The notes under the pieces: generated by a model
Databases searched by the model: none
Seen by the model: only the letters and a program-made list of their open reading frames with translations
Told to the model about the DNA's origin: nothing
Translations under genes and position numbers: made by a program
In this document: piece after piece, positions 6,188 to 10,589 of the stretch
How positions within the stretch are numbered: the stretch's first letter is position 1
Layout: the number at the start of each line of letters is the position of its first letter
Origin: DASTHS01 sp035718085
Lineage (GTDB): Bacteria; Actinomycetota; Acidimicrobiia; Acidimicrobiales; Palsa-688
Assembly: GCA_035718085.1 (NCBI GenBank)
Contig: DASTHS010000143.1
Coordinates: 1-10,589 of the forward strand
Length of the DNA: 10,589 bases
Direction of reading: 5' to 3'

Positions 6188-7597
6188 TTGCCCTCCACCT
6201 CACGCGCCCCGTCACGCTCGACCGGCCTCGCGCTGGCCGTGATCGTCACCTGCCAGCTCATGGTCGTGCTCGACGCCACCGTCGTCAACATCGCCCTCGC
6301 CCCGATCCAGCGGGCCCTGCACTTCTCGCCCGCCGGCTTGTCGTGGGTCGTCGACGCCTACAGCCTCGCCTTCGGCGGCCTGCTGCTGCTCGGCGGCCGG
6401 GCCGGCGACATCTTCGGCCGCCGGCGCATGCTCGTCGCCGGCCTCGCCCTCTTCACCCTGGCCAGCGCCGTCGGCGGCCTGGCCACCGACTCGGCCATGC
6501 TGCTCGCCGCCCGGGCCGTGCAGGGCATCGGCGCCGCCCTGGCCTCGCCGAACACCCTCAGCCTGATCACCGCCACCTTCCCCGAGGGGCCGGCCCGCAA
6601 CCGGGCCCTGGGCGTGTTCACCGCGGTGTCGGCTGGCGGCGGCTCGCTCGGCCTCGTGCTCGGCGGCTTCCTCACCTCCGAGGCCTCGTGGCGCTGGGTG
6701 CTGTTCATCAACGTGCCGATCGGGCTGGCCATCATCGCCCTCGCCCCCCGGGTGGTGACCGAGCCGCCCCGCAACGGCGGGCGCGTCGACCTGATCGGCG
6801 CCGCCCTGGCCACCGGTGGCCTCACCGGCGTCACCTTCGCCGTCATCCGCCTCGCCGAGCACGGGTCTGCCGCCCTGGTCGCCGGTCCCGCCGCCGTGGG
6901 TGTGGCCCTCCTGGTCGGCTTCGTGGTCACCCAGACCCGCCGCGCCGACCCCCTGCTGCCCCTCCGCCTGGTCACTGACCGCCTCCGGGGCCCGTCCTAC
7001 CTGGGCGTGCTGCTGGTGCCGTCGGTGATGTTCGGTGTGTTCTTCCTGCTCAGCCAGTACCTCGAGCTGACCCTGCACTTCAGCGCCATCCGCACCGGCT
7101 GGGCGTTCCTGCCCCTCACCGGGATGATCTTCCTCTCCAGCCGCATCACCCCCCGCATCGTGGCGTCGGTCGGCGCCCGGCCGCTGCTGCTCTTCGGGCT
7201 GTGCGTGCTGACCGTGGCCACCTTCTGGATCTCCCGGGCCACCCCGTCGGGCGGCTACCTCACCGACCTGCTCGGGCCGTTCACCCTCTTCGGGATCGGC
7301 GCCGGGTGCTGCTTCATGCCGCTCAGCGTGGTCATCCTCACCGGGGTGCCCGCCGCCGACGCCGGGGCGGCGTCGGGGGCCATGCAGACCATGCAGCAGA
7401 CCGGTGGCGCCCTCGGCGTGGCCGCCCTCACCGCCGTGGCGTCGTCGCACGGCCGCCAGGGCGCCCTCGAAGTGGCCGCCGGGGTGATCGTGGTGGCGCT
7501 GGCGCTGGCCTTCACCCTCATCCGCCCCGCCCGCCCGGAGGCGCTCGACGGCGAGGGCGACGCCGAGGTCGGCGTGCTCGTGGCGATGGCCGAGTAA
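6188..7597 (+). CDS. MFS efflux transporter, DHA2 (EmrB/QacA) 14-TM family
   Basis: Proton-coupled drug or metabolite exporter of the cytoplasmic membrane, 469 aa, the usual length for 14-TM DHA2 pumps. Visible signatures: LDATVVNIALAPI in TM1 (28-40) with the DHA2-type Asp29, motif A GRAGDIFGRRR (70-80) in the loop between TM2 and TM3, RAVQGIGAALASPNTL (109-124), an antiporter motif C-like glycine run (about 150-160, GGGSLGLVLGG), and WRWVLFINVPIG (168-179). The TTG start at 6188 is supported by AAGGAG four bases upstream; no better ATG or GTG lies nearby. Repression by the divergent TetR protein is likely given the double operator on its promoter. It ends 41 bases before the convergent NRAMP stop, with a shared hairpin between. 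Substrate is not predictable. Confidence 0.94.
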   Translation: MPSTSRAPSRSTGLALAVIVTCQLMVVLDATVVNIALAPIQRALHFSPAGLSWVVDAYSLAFGGLLLLGGRAGDIFGRRRMLVAGLALFTLASAVGGLATDSAMLLAARAVQGIGAALASPNTLSLITATFPEGPARNRALGVFTAVSAGGGSLGLVLGGFLTSEASWRWVLFINVPIGLAIIALAPRVVTEPPRNGGRVDLIGAALATGGLTGVTFAVIRLAEHGSAALVAGPAAVGVALLVGFVVTQTRRADPLLPLRLVTDRLRGPSYLGVLLVPSVMFGVFFLLSQYLELTLHFSAIRTGWAFLPLTGMIFLSSRITPRIVASVGARPLLLFGLCVLTVATFWISRATPSGGYLTDLLGPFTLFGIGAGCCFMPLSVVILTGVPAADAGAASGAMQTMQQTGGALGVAALTAVASSHGRQGALEVAAGVIVVALALAFTLIRPARPEALDGEGDAEVGVLVAMAE

Positions 7598-7623
7598 CCG
7601 ACACGGTCCCCCCGGTGCAGCAC

Positions 7624-7657
7624 GGGGGCGCCCGGCCGCTACAGGCCGAGCGCCCCC
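7624..7657. terminator. Hairpin terminator between convergent MFS and NRAMP genes
   Basis: GGGGGCGC (7624-7631) pairs with GCGCCCCC (7650-7657), and CGGCC (7633-7637) with GGCCG (7644-7648). This makes a 13-bp stem interrupted by one C/A mismatch, with a six-base loop GCTACA. It starts 27 bases after the MFS stop. The loop and right arm include the NRAMP stop codon and last codons. There is no T-tract. Confidence 0.65.
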
Positions 7658-8943
7658 AGCACCGTCTGGCCGAGCAGGAACAGGCTCATCGCCGAGATGG
7701 CCGCCACCGACAGCGTCGCCGCTGCCCGGAACGCCCGGCCGTTGGCGGCGTCGCCGAGCAGGCTCCGGCGGTTCGACATCACCAGGATGAACACCAGCAC
7801 CACCGGCGTGACCAGGCCCTGCAGCACCTGCGTGCCGATGAGCAGCCGGATCAGGTTCACCGGCGTCATGGCCACCGCCGCGCCCAGCAGGAGCTGGAGG
7901 GTGAACAGGCCGAGGAAGAGGGGGGCCTCGCGGAAGCGTCGCGACACCGACCGCTCGACCCCGACCGCCTCGCTGATGGCGTAGGAGCTCGACAGCGGCA
8001 CCACCGCCCCGGCGAGGGCGGACGCCCCGAGCAACCCGACGGCGAAGAGCAGCTCGGCCCCCGACCCCGCCACCGGGCGCAGCGCCTCGGCGGCCTGCTT
8101 GGCCGAGGTGAGGGCCCCGGTGCCACCGATGGCGGCCGCGGTGGCGATGATGATCATGACCGAGATGACGTCGGCGAAGATGGCCCCCGTGGCGGCGTCG
8201 GCCCGCACGCTGCGGTAGTCGGCGGCGGCGGCCCCCCGGTCGACCACCCCCGCGGCTGCGTAGAGCTGCATGTAGGGGCTGACGGTGGTGCCGATGAGGG
8301 CCACGCCGAGCAGCAGGAAGTCCGACGACGCCACGAAGTGGGGGGCGACGAGATCGGCGCCCACCTTCCCCCAGTCGGGGTGGGCCAGCACGGCGGCGAC
8401 CGGGTAGGCGAAGAACCCGAGCGAGAGCACGAGGAAGATGCGCTCGGCGTACCGGTAGGAGCCGAACAGCACCAGGGCCCAGATGGCAACGGCGGCCACC
8501 GGGATGACGGCGTAGCGGCTGACCCCCACCAGCTCGAAGGCGGCGCCGATGCCGGCGAACTCCGAGACGACCAGGCCGGTGTTGGCCAGCAGCACGCACA
8601 CCAGGGCCAGGCCCGTGAGGCGGAGGCTGAACTGCTCGCGGATGAGGGCGGCCAGGCCCTTGCCGGTGAAGGTGCCCAGGCGCACGGCCATCACCTGCAC
8701 CAGCACCAGGGCCACGGTGACCAGCACCATGAAGAACAAGGTGCGGTAGCCGTACTGCGACCCGGCCGACGCGTACGTGGCGATGCCGCCGGCGTCGTTG
8801 CCGGCGTTGGCGGCGATGATGCCGGGGCCGGCCACCGCGGCGTAGGCCAGCACCCGGCGCAACGGGCCCGGCAGGCGGGCGGTGAGCCGGGCCACCGTGC
8901 GGGTGGCGCGGCCGACCGACTCGGCGGCGGGGGCGTCGCTCAC
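7639..8943 (-). CDS. Divergent NRAMP-family (SLC11-like) divalent cation transporter
   Basis: A 434-aa integral membrane protein with about 11 helices and the NRAMP fold signatures: GPGIIAANAGNDAGGIATY in TM1 (39-57), AGSQYGY (60-66) and GTTVSPYMQLY in TM6 (218-228). Canonical NRAMPs bind Mn2+/Fe2+ through DPGN in TM1 and MPH in TM6. Here TM1 reads DAGG (50-53), so Asp is kept but Asn is Gly. TM6 reads SPY (222-224), so the Met that favours transition metals is Ser and the His is Tyr. This resembles NRAMP-related proteins that carry Mg2+ more than classical MntH, so the substrate is inferred, not known. The GTG start overlaps the stop of the MgtE-N/CBS gene as GTGA and has no clear ribosome site, so it probably depends on translational coupling. 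Confidence 0.9.
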   Translation of the reverse strand: MSDAPAAESVGRATRTVARLTARLPGPLRRVLAYAAVAGPGIIAANAGNDAGGIATYASAGSQYGYRTLFFMVLVTVALVLVQVMAVRLGTFTGKGLAALIREQFSLRLTGLALVCVLLANTGLVVSEFAGIGAAFELVGVSRYAVIPVAAVAIWALVLFGSYRYAERIFLVLSLGFFAYPVAAVLAHPDWGKVGADLVAPHFVASSDFLLLGVALIGTTVSPYMQLYAAAGVVDRGAAAADYRSVRADAATGAIFADVISVMIIIATAAAIGGTGALTSAKQAAEALRPVAGSGAELLFAVGLLGASALAGAVVPLSSSYAISEAVGVERSVSRRFREAPLFLGLFTLQLLLGAAVAMTPVNLIRLLIGTQVLQGLVTPVVLVFILVMSNRRSLLGDAANGRAFRAAATLSVAAISAMSLFLLGQTVLGALGL

Positions 8944-10298
8944 TGCAACAGCCGCGGGAAGTGCAGCCGGCCCTGGCCGGGGGAGAGGGCGTCGAGCACG
9001 TCGTCGGCGAGGATGCGACCGACCGGCCGCCGGTCAGGGTCGACGACCAGCACCGACGAGCGGCGCGACTCGATGAGCCGGCTGGCCACCTCCTCCACGC
9101 CGGCGTCCTCGGCGACGGTCACCGGGTCGTGGTGGCGCTCGGCGACCATCAGCTCCTCGAAGGTCGTCGACGGGTCGGCCACGAGCACGTCGAAGAGTGG
9201 GATGTCGGCCAGCAGGTGGCCGAGACCGTCGACCACCACCACCGCGTCGATCTCGTTGCGCTGCTCGACGCGGTCGCGCAGGCGGGCGACGATCACCGCC
9301 ACCTCGTCGTCGGGGTGGACCCGCGCCAAGGTGCTGGTCATGAACCCGGCGGCCTCGTCGGCGGGGTGCTCGAGCAGGTCGGTGAGCTGGCGGGCGGCGC
9401 GGTCCGACATGTGGTCGAGCAGCTCGTCACGCTCGTCGGGCGCCAGCTCGCGCAGGGCGTCGACCGCCTCGTCGGGCTCCATGGCCTCGACCAGGGCGGC
9501 CGCCTGCTCCGGGTCGGCCTCGCGCAGCAGCACCTCGAGCTCGTCGGCCTCCATCTCTTCGAGGGCATCCGCCGCGGTCTCGGGGTCGAGCGAGGCCAGC
9601 AGCGCCTGGCGCTCGGCCCGACCGAGGTCTTCGAGCAGGTCGGCGAGCTCGCCGGGCCGCAGCCGGCGCAGCGCCGACTGGGGGGAGCGGAGGCGCACGG
9701 CGGCGGGCGTGTCGACCAGGTCGTCGCCGAATGGCTCGACCGCTGCCCAGTCGATCACCCGGTCCGGGGTGGGCCGGGTGCGCAGCCGTCGCGGGCCGAG
9801 CCGGCGCAGCAGCGTCTGCAGGCTGACGTCGACGCCGACGAGGCGCACGGTGCCCGCCACCGCCGCCAGGTAGAGGTCGGCGGCCCGGATCACCTGCACG
9901 CCGTCGACGTCGACGAGCTGGTGGTCCAGGAGGTCACGGGCCAGCAGCACCTCACCGGGCCGGCGGCGGAACTCGCGCAGGTCGACGCGGGCGGTCGAGA
10001 GGGCCACGTGGCTGACCTCGACCCGGGCGATGCCGCCGGCGTCGAGGTAGGTGCGCCGGCCGCCGACGCGCAGCACGATGCCGCTGATCGGCGGGTACGT
10101 GTCGGCGCCGCCGCGCACCCGGGCGACGACGTCGACGAGGCGGCCGACCTCCTGGCCGGCCTGGTTGGTGACCCGGGCGCCCACCAGGCCGGCGACCGAG
10201 ATGAGCCCCTGGCGCAGCACCTGGCCGGGGGTGGGCGTCGCCGGTCGCCCGCTGTGGTGACGCCGGGTGGGCAGGCTGGGGATCGACGGCTTTGCCAC
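8940..10298 (-). CDS. PRC-barrel-like, MgtE N-domain and CBS-pair cytosolic protein
   Basis: A 452-aa soluble protein with no membrane helix. Residues about 35-100 and 115-165 look like two PRC-barrel-type beta domains (VGARVTNQAGQEVGRLVDVV; LLDHQLVDVDGVQVIRAADL). Residues about 205-318 form the helical, very acidic MgtE N-domain (LRPGELADLLEDL, LDPETAADALEEM, MEPDEAVDALREL). A CBS pair follows (about 319-375 and 385-440; GFMTSTLARVHPDD, SSVLVVDPDRRPVGRIL). In MgtE channels the N and CBS domains bind Mg2+ and close the pore, but here the pore domain is absent. It is the first gene of an operon with the NRAMP gene, so it may sense Mg2+ or nucleotide and gate that transporter. The GTG start at 10298 has GGAGG five bases upstream. 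The partner role is inference. Confidence 0.92.
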   Translation of the reverse strand: MAKPSIPSLPTRRHHSGRPATPTPGQVLRQGLISVAGLVGARVTNQAGQEVGRLVDVVARVRGGADTYPPISGIVLRVGGRRTYLDAGGIARVEVSHVALSTARVDLREFRRRPGEVLLARDLLDHQLVDVDGVQVIRAADLYLAAVAGTVRLVGVDVSLQTLLRRLGPRRLRTRPTPDRVIDWAAVEPFGDDLVDTPAAVRLRSPQSALRRLRPGELADLLEDLGRAERQALLASLDPETAADALEEMEADELEVLLREADPEQAAALVEAMEPDEAVDALRELAPDERDELLDHMSDRAARQLTDLLEHPADEAAGFMTSTLARVHPDDEVAVIVARLRDRVEQRNEIDAVVVVDGLGHLLADIPLFDVLVADPSTTFEELMVAERHHDPVTVAEDAGVEEVASRLIESRRSSVLVVDPDRRPVGRILADDVLDALSPGQGRLHFPRLLQ

Positions 10299-10408
10299 AG
10301 CTGCCTCCGTGGTCGGCTCCGGGCGTGGGGACGCCCGGTTCTACCCGCTGGCGGCGCCGTCGCCGGCCGCCCGACCGATCGGCGGGGCGGCCCGGGAGCC
10401 GGAACGCC
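10299..10408. other. Short gap upstream of the MgtE-N/CBS-NRAMP operon
   Basis: The 110-bp gap holds the hairpin at 10319-10338 and a GGAGG ribosome site for the downstream gene. A TAGAAC hexamer on the minus strand is the only -10-like sequence and has no matching -35, so the operon promoter is unresolved and the operon may be co-transcribed with the TetR-like gene. Confidence 0.5.
10319..10338 (-). terminator. GC hairpin between TetR fragment and MgtE-N/CBS gene
   Basis: CCGGGCGT (10319-10326) and ACGCCCGG (10331-10338) form a perfect 8-bp stem with a four-base loop. It lies 70 bases past the TetR stop and about 20 bases before the MgtE-N/CBS start. It could end the TetR transcript or be a leader structure of the operon. 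No T-tract follows on the minus strand. Confidence 0.4.
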
Positions 10409-10589
10409 TCAGAGGGCGGCCGAGCGGCCCGGCACCACCGCGGCGTGGAGGCTGACCAGCACGCCCGAGAGCACCGCCGTCGAGTCGCCGAGGCCGAAGC
10501 GGAGGCCGGCGGCGAGCAGGGCGAGGAAGATGCCGATGAGGCCGCTGGCGAGGTCGTCGGCGGCCACGTCGCTGCGCACGTCTCCGGTC
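10409..10589 (-). CDS. C-terminal fragment of probable TetR-family regulator
   Basis: Only the last 59 codons before a TGA are inside the window; the gene continues past the right edge. The visible protein starts TGDVRSDVAADDLASGLIG and goes on with a hydrophobic helix (IFLALLAAG) and a second helix ending VVPGRSAAL. The G-x-V-R-x-D-V segment followed by such helices is a common pattern in the ligand-binding end of TetR-family proteins. No DNA-binding domain is visible, so the family call is tentative. It is on the same strand as the MgtE-N/CBS and NRAMP genes, 110 bp upstream. Confidence 0.6.
   Translation of the reverse strand, partial: TGDVRSDVAADDLASGLIGIFLALLAAGLRFGLGDSTAVLSGVLVSLHAAVVPGRSAAL

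Noticed and set aside
6212..8599. 795-codon open frame on the minus strand across the MFS gene and into the NRAMP gene
   Set aside because: Its first part is antisense to the MFS gene and the rest is an off-frame of the NRAMP gene. The product is Gly/Arg/His-rich with no recognisable domain, as expected from a high-GC shadow frame.
7201..9873. 890-codon open frame on the plus strand
   Set aside because: It runs antisense to the NRAMP and MgtE-N/CBS genes, with Arg/Gly/Ser-rich low-complexity content and no domain. The opposite strand has clear families.

Overview
The window is very GC-rich, with GTG and TTG starts, GTGA/ATGA gene overlaps and G/C-rich hairpins that lack T-tracts. This fits a high-GC actinobacterium (Actinomycetota). 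An Acidimicrobiia-type genome is my guess from overall style only. Nine genes are complete or nearly so, one more is a C-terminal fragment at the right edge, and the coding density is high. No tRNA, rRNA, insertion sequence or CRISPR array was seen.

Region 1 (1-4505) is a phospho-signalling module. On the minus strand a soluble PP2C phosphatase, a zinc-ribbon/FHA protein and a Ser/Thr protein kinase (running off the left edge) follow one another with GTGA and ATGA overlaps. The set of eraser, reader and writer of protein phosphorylation is therefore made from one message. Divergent from it, across a 248-bp gap, is a zinc-ribbon/RDD membrane protein. A plausible sigma70-like promoter sits just before the phosphatase.

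Region 2 (4506-5426) is a ZIP-family metal transporter. It converges on the RDD gene with zero intergenic bases: both stop codons lie in TGATCA, inside the loop of an 11-bp GC hairpin. Its upstream gap carries a near-perfect palindrome with DtxR/IdeR/MntR-like half-sites lying on a promoter, which suggests metal-responsive repression and possibly a leaderless transcript.

Region 3 (5463-7597) is a TetR-family repressor divergent from a DHA2 (EmrB/QacA-type, 14-TM) MFS efflux pump. The intergenic region has a good promoter (TTGTGA-17-TATAGT) covered by two 13-bp palindromes arranged as one larger dyad. This is a standard drug-efflux switch with an unusually clear double operator.

Region 4 (7639-10298, minus) is a two-gene operon joined by a GTGA overlap. 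The first gene is a soluble protein with PRC-barrel-like, MgtE-N and paired CBS domains, and the second is a divergent NRAMP transporter. The NRAMP lacks the usual metal-site Asn (TM1) and Met (TM6), so a magnesium-type substrate gated or sensed by the MgtE-like partner is a reasonable hypothesis. This is the most interesting part of the window. A hairpin closes the convergent junction with the MFS gene.

The right edge holds the C-terminal 59 residues of a probable second TetR-family regulator.
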